DNA of 64,000 nt from Pseudomonas syringae KCTC 12500 (GCF_000507185.2 NZ_AYTM02000002.1:5305501-5369500), one strand, 5' to 3'; counted from the first letter of the stretch, positions 19,071-28,473 are shown. Numbers and translations: made by a program. The notes: a model not told the origin generated them from the sequence alone.

Positions 19071-19099
19071 ATAATGAATACTTCGGCGGAGTTTAAGTC

Positions 19100-19951
19100 A
19101 TGCATCGCGGACCTTCCTTTGTGAAAGCTTGTGCCTTTGTTCTTTCAGCCTCATTCATGCTGGCCAATACGGTGCAGGCAGCCGAAGGCAGCAAGCTGGA
19201 TGCAGTATTGAAACGTGGCAATCTGGTGGTAGGGACGGGCAGTACCAATGCTCCGTGGCACTTCCAGGGCGCAGACGGCAAGTTGCAGGGCTTCGATATC
19301 GACATTGGCAGAATCATTGCCAAGGGCCTGTTCAATGACCCGAGCAAGGTGGAGTTTGTCGTGCAGTCCTCGGATGCACGTATCCCCAACCTGCTGACCG
19401 ACAAGGTCGACATCAGCTGCCAGTTCATCACCGTTACTGCCAGCCGCGCGCAGCAGGTGGCATTCACCCTGCCGTACTACCGCGAGGGTGTGGCGCTGCT
19501 GTTGCCTGCCAATAGCAAGTACAAGGAAATCGATGACCTGAAGGCAGCAGGTGACGATGTGACCGTGGCCGTACTGCAAAACGTGTATGCCGAGGAACTG
19601 GTGCATCAGGCACTGCCCAAGGCCAAGGTCGATCAATACGACAGCGTCGACCTGATGTACCAGGCGATCAACTCCGGGCGTGCCGATACAGCGGCCACCG
19701 ATCAGTCTTCGGTTAAGTACCTGATGGTGCAGAACCCTGGCCGCTACCGTTCGCCTGCCTTTGCCTGGAGCCCGCAAACCTATGCCTGCGCGGTCAAGCG
19801 TGGCGACCAGGACTGGCTGAACTTCGTCAACACCGCGTTGCATGAAGCCATGACGGGTGTCGAGTTCCCGGCTTACGCGGCGTCTTTCAAGCAATGGTTC
19901 GGTGTCGATCTGCCGGTGCCTGCAATCGGTTTTCCGATGGAATACAAATAA
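19100..19951 (+). CDS. Amino-acid-type ABC transporter, periplasmic binding protein
   Basis: A 283-residue exported protein (signal peptide ending near NTVQAAEG) of the family 3 solute-binding fold: VLKRGNLVVGTGSTNAPWHF, FDIDIGRIIAKGLF, and DKVDISCQFITVTASRAQQV. The family binds amino acids, opines or related amino acid-like molecules. GGAG lies about eight bases before the ATG. It is first in a cluster with two permeases, an ATPase, RidA, an IclR regulator, a PLP enzyme and a ketodeoxygluconate kinase. From this context I infer that the ligand is a sugar amino acid such as D-glucosaminate rather than a standard amino acid. Confidence 0.88.
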   Translation: MHRGPSFVKACAFVLSASFMLANTVQAAEGSKLDAVLKRGNLVVGTGSTNAPWHFQGADGKLQGFDIDIGRIIAKGLFNDPSKVEFVVQSSDARIPNLLTDKVDISCQFITVTASRAQQVAFTLPYYREGVALLLPANSKYKEIDDLKAAGDDVTVAVLQNVYAEELVHQALPKAKVDQYDSVDLMYQAINSGRADTAATDQSSVKYLMVQNPGRYRSPAFAWSPQTYACAVKRGDQDWLNFVNTALHEAMTGVEFPAYAASFKQWFGVDLPVPAIGFPMEYK

Positions 19952-20014
19952 GTCCACTCTGACCTTCAGCGGCAGGGCGGGCCCTCGGGCTTTCCCTGCC
20001 AGGTACGGGCAAGC

Positions 20015-20677
20015 ATGAATTACCAATTGAATTTTGATGCTGTATGGCGCGACTTCCCCAGTCTTCTGGCGGGGTTGGGCCTTGGCCTGGAACTGGCCCT
20101 GATCTCGATCGCGATTGGCTGTGTGATCGGGCTGGCTAACGCATTTGCGCTGCTGTCACGTTACAAGGCGTTGCGTATCGTCGCGTCGATCTACGTGACC
20201 GTGGTGCGCAACACTCCGATTCTGGTGTTGATCCTGCTGATCTATTTCGCGTTGCCCGGGCTGGGTATTCGACTCGACAAGCTGGCGTCATTCATCGTCA
20301 CCCTGTCGCTGTACGCCGGTGCCTATCTGACCGAAGTGTTCCGTGCCGGGCTGCTGAGCATCCACAAGGGACAGCGCGAAGCGGGGCTGGCGATCGGTCT
20401 GGGCGAATGGCAGGTGCGGGCCTACATCATCGTGCCGGTCATGCTGCGCAATGTATTGCCGGCACTCTCCAACAACTTCATTTCGCTGTTCAAGGACACC
20501 TCGCTGGCGGCCGCCATTGCCGTGCCGGAGCTGACCTATTACGCGCGCAAGATCAACGTCGAAAGCTACCGGGTGATCGAAACCTGGCTGGTGACCACTG
20601 CACTCTATGTGGTGGCCTGCTACGTGATCGCTCTGCTTTTGCGCACTCTCGAACAACGTCTGGCGATTCGCCGCTAG
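20015..20677 (+). CDS. Amino-acid-type ABC transporter permease 1
   Basis: A 220-residue integral membrane protein of the HisM/HisQ type. The N-terminal LLAGLGLGLELALISIAIGC helix, the TVVRNTPILVLILLIYF segment (the RNTP/RGTP signature of this family), and the cytoplasmic EAA loop AGLAIGLGEWQVRAYIIVPV that docks onto the ATPase are all present. It pairs with the second permease ten bases downstream to form the membrane channel. An intergenic gap of about 60 bases separates it from the binding protein gene. Confidence 0.9.
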   Translation: MNYQLNFDAVWRDFPSLLAGLGLGLELALISIAIGCVIGLANAFALLSRYKALRIVASIYVTVVRNTPILVLILLIYFALPGLGIRLDKLASFIVTLSLYAGAYLTEVFRAGLLSIHKGQREAGLAIGLGEWQVRAYIIVPVMLRNVLPALSNNFISLFKDTSLAAAIAVPELTYYARKINVESYRVIETWLVTTALYVVACYVIALLLRTLEQRLAIRR

Positions 20678-20686
20678 GAGGCTGTC

Positions 20687-21349
20687 ATGTATCAACCCCC
20701 TGGCTGGCTGCAGGAATTGTGGAATGCGCGGGAAGTACTCTGGTCAGGCTTTCTGACCAGTATCCAGTGCTCGGCGCTGGCGATTGCCGCAGGTACGCTG
20801 ATCGGCATGCTGGCCGGTCTGGTGCTGACCTACGGCGGTTTTTTCGCCCGCTTGCCGATTCGGCTCTATGTGGATCTGATTCGCGGGACTCCGGTGTTCG
20901 TGCTGGTGCTGGCGGTCTTTTACATGGTGCCGGCGCTGGGTTGGCAGATCAGCGCGTTTCAGGCCGGCGCAATTGGCTTGACGCTGTTTTGCGGCTCTCA
21001 CGTTTCGGAAATCGTGCGTGGCGCCCTGCAGGCCATTCCCCGTGGCCAACTGGAAGCCGGCAAGGCCATCGGTCTGCGCTTCAATCAGTCGCTGCGCTAC
21101 GTGTTGCTGCCTCAGGCCATGCGCCAGATCCTGCCGACCTGGGTCAACTCCTCGACCGAGATCGTCAAGGCGTCAACGCTGCTTTCGGTGATCGGTGTGG
21201 CTGAACTGCTGCTCAGCACCCAACAGGTGATTGCGCGCACGTTCATGACCCTGGAGTTTTACCTGTTTGCAGGTTTCCTGTTCTTTCTCATCAACTACGC
21301 CATCGAGCTTCTTGGGCGGCAAATCGAAAAACGGGTGGCATTGCCATGA
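20687..21349 (+). CDS. Amino-acid-type ABC transporter permease 2
   Basis: A 220-residue membrane protein with the same architecture as its partner: [20 protein letters not shown], the signature [20 protein letters not shown], and EAA loop [20 protein letters not shown]. It forms the heterodimeric channel with permease 1. AGGAGG precedes the ATG. Its stop codon overlaps the ATG of the ATPase gene (ATGA at 21346-21349), showing translational coupling. Confidence 0.9.
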   Translation: MYQPPGWLQELWNAREVLWSGFLTSIQCSALAIAAGTLIGMLAGLVLTYGGFFARLPIRLYVDLIRGTPVFVLVLAVFYMVPALGWQISAFQAGAIGLTLFCGSHVSEIVRGALQAIPRGQLEAGKAIGLRFNQSLRYVLLPQAMRQILPTWVNSSTEIVKASTLLSVIGVAELLLSTQQVIARTFMTLEFYLFAGFLFFLINYAIELLGRQIEKRVALP

Positions 21350-22131
21350 CACAGACTCATAACCCCGGCCCGGCGCTGCTCAGCATCGAGGGCCTGCATA
21401 AATCCTACGGCGCAGTGGAGGTGCTCAAGGGTGTCGATCTGCGCATGCAGAAAGGCAATGTCGTGACCCTGATCGGTTCCAGCGGTTCGGGCAAGACCAC
21501 CTTGCTGCGCTGCGTCAACCTGCTGGAAGAGTTTCAGGGCGGGCATATCCGTCTTGAAGGGCAGGACATCGGTTACAGCAACGTAGACGGCAAGCGCACC
21601 CGCCATCCGGAGCGTCTGATCGCGCAACACCGGGCAATGACCGGCATGGCCTTCCAGCAATTCAACCTGTTTCCGCACCTCAGCGCCTTGCAGAACGTCA
21701 CCTTGGGTTTGCTCAAGGTCAAGAAGATGCCCAAGGATCAGGCCGTTGCGCTGGCCGAAAAGTGGCTGGACCGGGTCGGCCTGCTGGAGCGGCGCAATCA
21801 TTTCCCCGGTCAGTTGTCCGGCGGCCAGCAGCAGCGTGTGGCGATTGCCCGTGCCATTGCCATGAACCCCAGCCTGATGTTGTTTGACGAAGTCACTTCG
21901 GCACTCGATCCGGAACTGGTGGGCGAAGTGCTGAGCGTCATCAAGGACCTGGCCGAGGAGGGCATGACCATGCTGCTGGTGACGCACGAAATGCGTTTCG
22001 CCTACGAAGTGTCGGACCAAATCGTGTTCATGAATCAGGGCCGCATCGAAGAGCAGGGGCCACCCAAGGCCTTGTTCGAACAGCCGAAGTCGGCGCGCTT
22101 GAGCGAGTTTCTCAAGAACATCCGTTTTTAA
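21346..22131 (+). CDS. Amino-acid-type ABC transporter ATP-binding protein
   Basis: A 261-residue ATPase of the GlnQ/HisP group: Walker [11 protein letters not shown]-loop FQQFNLF, signature [14 protein letters not shown], Walker [15 protein letters not shown] and the H-loop VTHEM. It carries a short insertion after Walker A ([18 protein letters not shown]) as seen in importers of unusual amino acids. It powers uptake through the two preceding permeases. Confidence 0.93.
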   Translation: MTQTHNPGPALLSIEGLHKSYGAVEVLKGVDLRMQKGNVVTLIGSSGSGKTTLLRCVNLLEEFQGGHIRLEGQDIGYSNVDGKRTRHPERLIAQHRAMTGMAFQQFNLFPHLSALQNVTLGLLKVKKMPKDQAVALAEKWLDRVGLLERRNHFPGQLSGGQQQRVAIARAIAMNPSLMLFDEVTSALDPELVGEVLSVIKDLAEEGMTMLLVTHEMRFAYEVSDQIVFMNQGRIEEQGPPKALFEQPKSARLSEFLKNIRF

Positions 22132-22171
22132 ACCTTCATTACGTTTAATGCTTCAAGACAAGGAAAAACTC

Positions 22172-22558
22172 ATGACTATTACCCGTTATGGCGCTGGCAG
22201 CACAGCAGGAGGCGGCCAGCCACGCCCATTCGCTCGCGCAGTCGAGGCTGACGGCTGGTTGCACGTTTCCGGCCAGGTACCTGCGCAGGATGGCGAGATC
22301 ATCGTCGGCGGCATCGTTGAGCAGACGCATCAGACCATGCGCAACCTGATCGCAATTCTTGAGGAGGCCGGTTATGCGCTCAAGGATGTGATCCGGGTCG
22401 GCGTATGGCTGGAGGACCCACGGGACTTCTGGAGTTTCAACAAGGTGTTCGGTGAGTACTTCACCCCCGAGCATGCACCGGCACGCGCTTGCGTTCAGGC
22501 AAGCATGATGGTCGACTGCAAGGTCGAAATCGACTGTATTGCCTACAAACGCAAGTAG
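22172..22558 (+). CDS. RidA family protein (enamine/imine deaminase)
   Basis: A 128-residue member of the YjgF/YER057c/UK114 family. The Arg that binds the substrate carboxylate is in the conserved HAPARACVQASM segment, with DCKVEIDCIAYKRK at the end. RidA proteins hydrolyse reactive 2-aminoacrylate-type enamines and imines released by PLP-dependent dehydratases. That fits the PLP enzyme encoded two genes downstream. ATG at 22172 is preferred over 22148 because AAGGAAA precedes it and homologues start with MTITRY-like sequences. Confidence 0.9.
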   Translation: MTITRYGAGSTAGGGQPRPFARAVEADGWLHVSGQVPAQDGEIIVGGIVEQTHQTMRNLIAILEEAGYALKDVIRVGVWLEDPRDFWSFNKVFGEYFTPEHAPARACVQASMMVDCKVEIDCIAYKRK

Positions 22559-22631
22559 CAGAGCTGCAGCTACATGTTGCAAGCCGCGAGCCCGATCACC
22601 TGAGGCTTTTGGCTTGCCGCTTTCCCAAGGA

Positions 22632-23405
22632 ATGAGCCTCATGACCGAAGACACTATCAAGCGCCGGGCACGTGGACTGGACCGGGCGTTCGATATCCTG
22701 GATTTTCTCAAGGAAAAGGCCAGGCCCATGCGCCCCAATGAGATTGCCAGCGGGATCGGCAGCCCCAAATCGACGGTTTACGAGCTGGTGGCATCGCTGC
22801 TGGAACGGCGGATTCTGGAGACAGTGGGCAAGGACGGGCATGTCTATCTTGGCCGTCAGTTGTATTTCCTGGGGCAGGCACACTTGCGGCACTTCGATTT
22901 CACTCGCGAGGCCGAAGCCTGCTTGTGCGAGATCGTCAGCCAGACGCGGGAAACTGCGCAGATGTGCCTGCTCAATGGCCGGAAATACACCGTGGCGCTG
23001 ATGAAGGAGGGTGAGCGTCATTTCAGGATTTCTTCGGACATCGGCGAAAACGCGCCCATCCCATGGACGGCGTCCGGGCGTCTTTTGCTCAACCACTTGA
23101 GCGATCAGCAAATCATCGACCTGATCGACCCCGACGATTTCATTCTGCCGGGTGGCGAACGTCTGCCGCTGGAGACCTTTCTTCGGGAAATCCGCAAAGC
23201 CGGCGAGGAGGGATTCTTTTCCTTCAATAGCGTGGCTGACACCTTCACCCATTGCTTCGCCGCCCCCGTGAATAACGAACACGGTCAGTGTATCGCCACG
23301 CTGTGCATCGTCGCGCCGCGTGCCGACGCCAAGACCCACTACGACGACTACCGGCGGGTGCTGATCGACAGCGCCAATGGCCTGGCTCGGCGTATCAATG
23401 AATAA
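22632..23405 (+). CDS. IclR family transcriptional regulator
   Basis: A 257-residue regulator. A winged helix (RGLDRAFDILDFLKEKARPM, then MRPNEIASGIGSPKSTVYEL) lies at the N-terminus and the IclR effector domain follows (EIVSQTRETAQMCLLNGRKY, then IPWTASGRLLLNHLSDQQI, GFFSFNSVADTFTHCFAAPV). CAAGGA precedes the ATG at 22632; the longer upstream frame overlaps ridA. It sits inside the catabolic cluster and probably controls it in response to the imported substrate or to a keto-sugar-acid intermediate. The palindrome at 19057-19070 is the best candidate site. Confidence 0.9.
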   Translation: MSLMTEDTIKRRARGLDRAFDILDFLKEKARPMRPNEIASGIGSPKSTVYELVASLLERRILETVGKDGHVYLGRQLYFLGQAHLRHFDFTREAEACLCEIVSQTRETAQMCLLNGRKYTVALMKEGERHFRISSDIGENAPIPWTASGRLLLNHLSDQQIIDLIDPDDFILPGGERLPLETFLREIRKAGEEGFFSFNSVADTFTHCFAAPVNNEHGQCIATLCIVAPRADAKTHYDDYRRVLIDSANGLARRINE

Positions 23406-23421
23406 ACGCAGGAGATTACCG

Positions 23422-24624
23422 ATGAGCACCGCCGTAATGGACAAGGGTACTGCGCAGCCGGGTGACAGCCTGGTCAGTGATGTCAGCCTGCCCGCACTGG
23501 TGATTCATAATCACGCGCTGCAACACAATATTCGCTGGATGCAGCAGTTTGTCAGCGACAGCGGCGCAGAGCTGGCACCGCACGGCAAGACCAGCATGGT
23601 GCCCGCGCTGTTTCGCCGGCAACTGGACGCGGGCGCATGGGGCATGACCCTCGCCACGGCAGTCCAGACGCAGGCCGCTTATGCGCATGGCGTGCGCCGG
23701 GTGCTGATGGCCAACCAGTTGGTCGGTGCGCCGAACATGGCAATCGTTGCCGACATGCTGGCTGACCCCATGTTCGAGTTTCACTGCATGGTCGACCATC
23801 CGGACAATGTCGCCGCGCTGGGCGAGTTTTTCGCTGCGCGTGGCCTGCGTTTGAACGTGATGATCGAATACGGCGTACCCGGCGGGCGCTGCGGCTGCCG
23901 TAGCGAAGAGCAGGTGCTGGCGCTGGCCGACGCTGTTCTGGCTCAATCGGCGCTGGCATTGACAGGCATCGAGGGGTACGAGGGCGTGATCCATGGCGAT
24001 CACGCCATCCAAGGCATCAAGGCCTTTGCCGCATCGCTGGTGCGCTTGGCTGTCGACCTGCAGGACAAGGGCGCCTTCGCTCTGGATCGCCCGATCGTCA
24101 CTGCGTCCGGCTCGGCCTGGTATGACCTGATCGCCGAAGCATTCGACGCCCAGGCTGTTCGCGAGCGCTTCCTCAGCGTGCTGCGACCTGGCAGCTATGT
24201 GGTGCATGACCACGGCATCTACAAGGACGCGCAGTGCTGCGTGCTGGATCGGCGCGCCGAATTGAGCGAAGCGCTGCGGCCTGCCCTGGAAGTCTGGGCG
24301 CATGTGCAATCCATGCCGGAACCGGGCTTTGCAGTGATTGCCATGGGAAAGCGCGATGTTGCCTACGACGCCGGGTTGCCCAACCCGCTGCTGCGTTACA
24401 AGCCAGGCGTGCAATCGGCTGGCGACGATGTGAGCACCTGCAAGGTGACGGCCGTCATGGACCAGCACGCATTCATGACTGTCGCACCCGGATGTGAGTT
24501 GAAGGTCGGCGATATCATTTCCTTCGGCACCTCGCACCCGTGTCTGACGTTCGACAAGTGGCGTTCAGGTTGCCTGGTGGATAATGATCTGCGGGTGATA
24601 GAACCTTTCAGTACGTATTTCTAG
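23422..24624 (+). CDS. Fold-type III PLP enzyme, D-threonine aldolase / D-serine dehydratase-like; candidate D-glucosaminate ammonia-lyase
   Basis: A 400-residue enzyme with an alanine-racemase-like barrel. The PLP lysine is Lys56 in ELAPHGKTSMVP, as in D-threonine aldolases and DSD1-type D-serine dehydratases; the C-terminal SHPCLTFDKW (about residues 372-376) supplies the His/Cys metal site of that family. AGGAG precedes the ATG. Members need a divalent metal and act on D-amino acids. Here the next gene is a 2-keto-3-deoxygluconate kinase and a RidA gene is nearby, so I infer removal of ammonia from a D-2-amino sugar acid such as D-glucosaminate, giving 2-keto-3-deoxygluconate. A plain D-serine or D-threonine enzyme is the alternative. 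Confidence 0.82.
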   Translation: MSTAVMDKGTAQPGDSLVSDVSLPALVIHNHALQHNIRWMQQFVSDSGAELAPHGKTSMVPALFRRQLDAGAWGMTLATAVQTQAAYAHGVRRVLMANQLVGAPNMAIVADMLADPMFEFHCMVDHPDNVAALGEFFAARGLRLNVMIEYGVPGGRCGCRSEEQVLALADAVLAQSALALTGIEGYEGVIHGDHAIQGIKAFAASLVRLAVDLQDKGAFALDRPIVTASGSAWYDLIAEAFDAQAVRERFLSVLRPGSYVVHDHGIYKDAQCCVLDRRAELSEALRPALEVWAHVQSMPEPGFAVIAMGKRDVAYDAGLPNPLLRYKPGVQSAGDDVSTCKVTAVMDQHAFMTVAPGCELKVGDIISFGTSHPCLTFDKWRSGCLVDNDLRVIEPFSTYF

Positions 24625-24650
24625 ATAAGTATTTGCAGGAGTATCTTCAC

Positions 24651-25574
24651 ATGAGCCTTCCACGGGTCGCCCTGATCGGCGAATGCATGATCGAACTGCA
24701 ACAGCATGCTGATGGCAGCCTGCGCCAGAGCTTCGGCGGCGACACGCTCAATACGGCGGTCTACCTTTCCCGATTGCTGGGTGAGCGGGCCAAGGTCGAC
24801 TACGTCACGGCACTGGGTGAGGACAGCTTCAGCGATGCGATGTGCCGCATCTGGACGGACGAGGGCATCGGTCTGGGCAAGGTGCAGCGCCTGCCCGGAC
24901 GCTTGCCGGGACTCTACTGCATCCAGACCGACGCCAATGGTGAGCGGCGCTTTCTCTACTGGCGCAACGAAGCTGCCGTGCGGGACTGCTTCATGACCCC
25001 GGCGGCCGAGCCGATCCTGGCAGCGCTGGCCAGCTATGACGTGCTGTATTTCAGCGGCATTACCTTGGCAGTGCTTGGCGAGCAGGGGCGTGCCAAACTG
25101 CTGGAGGCATTGGCGTGCGCGCGTCGGCGCGGTGTCAGGGTCGCCTTCGACAACAACTATCGTCCGCGGCTGTGGGCCAGTGCCGAGCAGGCCCGCGAAG
25201 CCTACCGTGCGTGTCTGCAGCATGTGGATCTGGCCTTGCTGACCGAAGACGACGAGCAGGCACTGTATGGCTATGCCGACAGCGAACAACTGCTGGCCGC
25301 CTATCGTGGGCGCGGCATCGGTGAAATCGTCGTCAAACGTGGCGCGCAGAGCTGTCTCGTTGAAGCCGGCGGCGAACGTTTCGAAATCGCAGCGCAGAAG
25401 GTCGAGCGTGTGGTCGATACCACGGCTGCGGGTGACTCCTTCAGTGCTGGTTATCTCGCGGCCCGGCTCACGGGTCAACACCCGCTGCAGGCGGCGGAAG
25501 CAGGGCATCGCCTGGCCAGTATCGTGATCCAGCATCCAGGCGCGCTGGTACCCAAGTCGGTCATGCCAGTCTGA
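24651..25574 (+). CDS. kdgK: PfkB-family sugar kinase, 2-keto-3-deoxygluconate kinase type
   Basis: A 307-residue ribokinase-fold enzyme. It opens with ALIGECMIELQQH and QSFGGDTLNTAVYLSRLLG, both typical of KdgK, and ends with the active-site segment DTTAAGDSFSAGYLA containing the catalytic Asp in GD. KdgK phosphorylates 2-keto-3-deoxygluconate to KDPG, which enters the Entner-Doudoroff pathway. GCAGGAG lies ten bases before the ATG at 24651. It is the last gene of the catabolic cluster, 26 bases after the PLP enzyme, and identifies the likely product of that enzyme. Confidence 0.85.
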   Translation: MSLPRVALIGECMIELQQHADGSLRQSFGGDTLNTAVYLSRLLGERAKVDYVTALGEDSFSDAMCRIWTDEGIGLGKVQRLPGRLPGLYCIQTDANGERRFLYWRNEAAVRDCFMTPAAEPILAALASYDVLYFSGITLAVLGEQGRAKLLEALACARRRGVRVAFDNNYRPRLWASAEQAREAYRACLQHVDLALLTEDDEQALYGYADSEQLLAAYRGRGIGEIVVKRGAQSCLVEAGGERFEIAAQKVERVVDTTAAGDSFSAGYLAARLTGQHPLQAAEAGHRLASIVIQHPGALVPKSVMPV

Positions 25575-25703
25575 TAGCACTTGCCAAGGAACATGCAGTT
25601 GATCGGCTAACACACTGACAGACAAGCATTTCGCTGGAACCTGCGCGAAAATCCGGCCACCATAGGCGACCTTTTCGCCTGCGAGCCCACCACCGGAGTC
25701 TGC

Positions 25704-28196
25704 GTGCCTGACGACCTGCCTTCTGCGCTTCCTCATGACCTGGATGTCGACCTTGTACCGCCCCGGCAATTGCCGTTTTTTCGACGCCTGTTGGCGCGGC
25801 TGATGGGGCGCAGTCTTACCGGACTGCGCTCGCAGCACGCGCCCTCATGGTCGCAGGGGCATGCCGACGGTTATCTGAACGGCCACATCGAAGGCGTGCG
25901 TGAAGGCTATGAAGAGGGTTACCTGGATGGCCAGGAGTCGGGCCGCCAGGTGCTGGTCATCAACGATACCCGGCCAGCCCGGCATCGTGGCCCCAAGGTC
26001 GACGATCATTTGTTCGACGACTGGCGGCTGGCGCTTACGCCTGAGCTGAAAAAGCGCATCAAGGCCGACGTCGCCGAAAAACTCCCCGCACATGCCCAGC
26101 CCAGCGCGGCCCAGTGGAAGATGATTTTCAGCGATACGCCGTCTACCTACGTGATTGCCGGGGCAGGCGCGGGCAAGTCCACGTCGCTGGTCCTGCGGAT
26201 TCTGCTGCTGCATCACTACCTGGGCTTCGAACTGAACGCCATGACGGTGGTGACCTTCACCCGTGAGTCGCGCAAGGACTTCATCAGCAAACTGATCGAC
26301 GTCATGGCCCTGTGGGGGCATGTGCTGGAGCAAAAGCAGGCGCGCGAGCTGGTACGCACCTTCCATTCGCGCATTCTGCCGCTGGTGCGCAGCCTGCCGG
26401 GGTTTGAGCAGCTGCGCGCGTTCGAGAACCTGAGCAGCCAGTCGTCCGGGCTGGAAGAGGTGGACAGCAACCCCTTCGACTTGCGTATCAACGATGCGCA
26501 GCGCCAGCAACTCAATCTCTGCTATCGCGATCTGTACGCCGGTAACGAGCGTTTTCGCGAAGTCATGGCGCCGTTATATCGCCATGCCCTGCAGCTCAAG
26601 GAACTGGACCGCGATCACCCTGATGTGCAGAAACGGGTCGCGGTGACCGAGCTGTCCTCGAAACGCGATGAAGAGTGGTGCGATACCGTTGAAGACTTGT
26701 GGATCCGCGCTGGGGCCTGGCCTATAAAGGGCATTGAGCCCATGCGCCAAGCTGTTGAAATAAATGGTTTTCCGTTTTCGTTTCACGGCTATATCGCCGA
26801 GCTGGATGCCTGGGTCGTGCTGGGTCTGGACGCCAGTGAGGACCAGCAACTCAAGCGGCCGGGCGCCAAATTGCCGGTGTGGGCAGAAGGCGTCATAAAG
26901 CGCACACTGTTTCAAGCTTTCTGCAGTAAGCCATTGATATGGATGGATAACTACCAGTCGGCTAGCGAGGTTTTGCAATCGCTGGCAGGGGAAGCCGCCG
27001 CGGGGCCCGGATTCGACTACCGGGTCAAGGGCGAGCTCGGTGCGGCACCCTTGCTGGACTGTTTTGTCACGGCTGCCAGCTTTATCGAGAACCTCGAGCT
27101 GGATGTGCCGAGCGCCGTGTCCGAGATGAGTTTTGCCAGCGATGACCCGGACCGTTTCTTCTTCGAAGCGCTCAGCCTGTTCTGGAAAGCCTTCGAAACG
27201 CACCTGCTGGCTCAATCGCCGCCGATCATGACCTACAACCGCATGTTTGCCTTGTTCGGCGAAACGTCTCCCGAGAACCTCAAGCACGTCAGTGACCCGA
27301 TGCTCAGACCTCTCGCGCATTTGATGATCGACGAGTTCCAGGATGTCTCGCCGCAGATCGTTTCATGGCTACGCGCCAGCCTGCGCGAAATCAGGCGTCG
27401 TGGTCCGGCATTGCACACAGGCCGCATCGCTCAGCACTCGTCGCTGCTGTGTGTTGGTGACGATTGGCAATCGATCTACGGCTGGCGCGGCAGTTCGCCG
27501 AAGTACTTCATGGAGTTCGCAAAGGAGTTTTCCTCCCCGGCGACCACCAGGGTCATGCTCAGTGACAACTTCCGCAGTCACCAGCACATCATCGACGCCG
27601 CCGAGCACATCGTCCGTGCGGCCCCGGCTATCCCGGGCAAGAAGGCCCGGGCCAGTGGCCCGCTTCAGGAACTGCTGCCGGTCAAGGTACTGGATCGCGA
27701 TGAGGACGAGCTTGCCGAGCGGGTCGCCGAGCATTACCACGATGGCGACTCGATCCTGCTGCTGTACCGCAAGAGCAGCGAGAAGGCGCGCTTCTCGGCG
27801 CGTCTGCAGGCATTGATTGACGCCGATTCGGCAAATGGCGCGCAGAATCGCCGTATCAGAACGCTGACCTACCACAGTTCCAAGGGCTTGCAGGCGGATG
27901 CCGTATTTTTGCTGGGCGATTGTCAGCATCTGACCGTCTCGCCCTACAAGAATCAGGTTTACCGGTTGGCAGGGCTGGGTGATGCGAGTGATCTTCAGCC
28001 ATTCGATACCGCACAGAAGGATGAAGTCTTGCGTCTGGCCTATGTCGCCATTACTCGCTCGGCACGGCACTGTTATTGGTATATCGATGAAAGCGCCAGT
28101 TCGGGAGACGCAGTTCAGATGCCCAAAGCGTCAGACCGGATTGCCCGCGACAAGCCTTTCTTCGAAGACCTGCGTAACAGGGTTCGTGCTGGCTGA
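25704..28196 (+). CDS. UvrD/Rep-like superfamily 1 DNA helicase with GxxxG-repeat N-terminus
   Basis: An 830-residue protein with a GTG start preceded by CCGGAG. The helicase core has motif I AGAGAGKST (near residue 155), motif Ia VVTFTRESR, motif II LMIDEFQD (near 543), motif III DDWQSIYGWRGSS, motif IV LSDNFRS, motif V TYHSSKGLQADAV and motif VI RLAYVAITRSAR. It resembles the HelD/UvrD-like helicases annotated in pseudomonads. Residues about 50-85 contain eight glycines at exact four-residue spacing (GHADGYLNGHIEGVREGYEE and on), a GxxxG helix seen in FliH-like proteins and unusual in a helicase. A central insertion (about 200-520) replaces the usual 1B/2B layout. No operon partner. Confidence 0.88.
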   Translation: MPDDLPSALPHDLDVDLVPPRQLPFFRRLLARLMGRSLTGLRSQHAPSWSQGHADGYLNGHIEGVREGYEEGYLDGQESGRQVLVINDTRPARHRGPKVDDHLFDDWRLALTPELKKRIKADVAEKLPAHAQPSAAQWKMIFSDTPSTYVIAGAGAGKSTSLVLRILLLHHYLGFELNAMTVVTFTRESRKDFISKLIDVMALWGHVLEQKQARELVRTFHSRILPLVRSLPGFEQLRAFENLSSQSSGLEEVDSNPFDLRINDAQRQQLNLCYRDLYAGNERFREVMAPLYRHALQLKELDRDHPDVQKRVAVTELSSKRDEEWCDTVEDLWIRAGAWPIKGIEPMRQAVEINGFPFSFHGYIAELDAWVVLGLDASEDQQLKRPGAKLPVWAEGVIKRTLFQAFCSKPLIWMDNYQSASEVLQSLAGEAAAGPGFDYRVKGELGAAPLLDCFVTAASFIENLELDVPSAVSEMSFASDDPDRFFFEALSLFWKAFETHLLAQSPPIMTYNRMFALFGETSPENLKHVSDPMLRPLAHLMIDEFQDVSPQIVSWLRASLREIRRRGPALHTGRIAQHSSLLCVGDDWQSIYGWRGSSPKYFMEFAKEFSSPATTRVMLSDNFRSHQHIIDAAEHIVRAAPAIPGKKARASGPLQELLPVKVLDRDEDELAERVAEHYHDGDSILLLYRKSSEKARFSARLQALIDADSANGAQNRRIRTLTYHSSKGLQADAVFLLGDCQHLTVSPYKNQVYRLAGLGDASDLQPFDTAQKDEVLRLAYVAITRSARHCYWYIDESASSGDAVQMPKASDRIARDKPFFEDLRNRVRAG

Positions 28197-28206
28197 TGCG
28201 TTCATG

Positions 28207-28473
28207 TCAGATAAAACCGGCGATCTGTCGTTGCGTCTGAGTACCGAATAATTCCAGCTCGTCCTCTATGGCTTCGATGATGCGCTCCACGTCTGCGGCA
28301 TTCATCACCGTTGAACAGGGCAGGCCGGCAATGGCGACCACGGTTTCACCGCTGGCACGGTCGAAAAGTCGCGCAATCATGCTCCCTGGCGCATCCATCG
28401 AGGCTTCAAAGCCCACGGGGTGGAAGTGCCAGCGCATCAGTTGGCAGGCATTGGGGAATGTGACTTTAGTCAT
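28207..28473 (-). CDS. DUF1652 family protein
   Basis: An 88-residue protein that starts MTKVTFPNACQLMRWHFHPV and has ARLFDRASGETVVAIAGLPC and MNAADVERIIEAIEDELELF, the pattern of DUF1652, a family found mainly in Pseudomonas. It is small, soluble and without known activity. Convergent with the helicase gene, from which it is separated by only ten bases. Confidence 0.85.
   Translation of the reverse strand: MTKVTFPNACQLMRWHFHPVGFEASMDAPGSMIARLFDRASGETVVAIAGLPCSTVMNAADVERIIEAIEDELELFGTQTQRQIAGFI

Larger units (their letters stand above)
18747..19099. other. Intergenic region upstream of the ABC importer
   Basis: About 350 bases. It holds a REP-like palindrome (18771-18794), a possible hairpin around 18928-18945 (GCGGG and CCCGC), then the promoter region of the importer with a sigma-54-like element and a perfect palindrome. 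A plus-strand open frame at 18866-19066 is not credible. Confidence 0.7.

Noticed and set aside
28207..28473. Possible toxin-antitoxin partner near the helicase
   Set aside because: The small protein fits DUF1652 and is convergent, with no second small gene; nothing supports a defence or toxin module.
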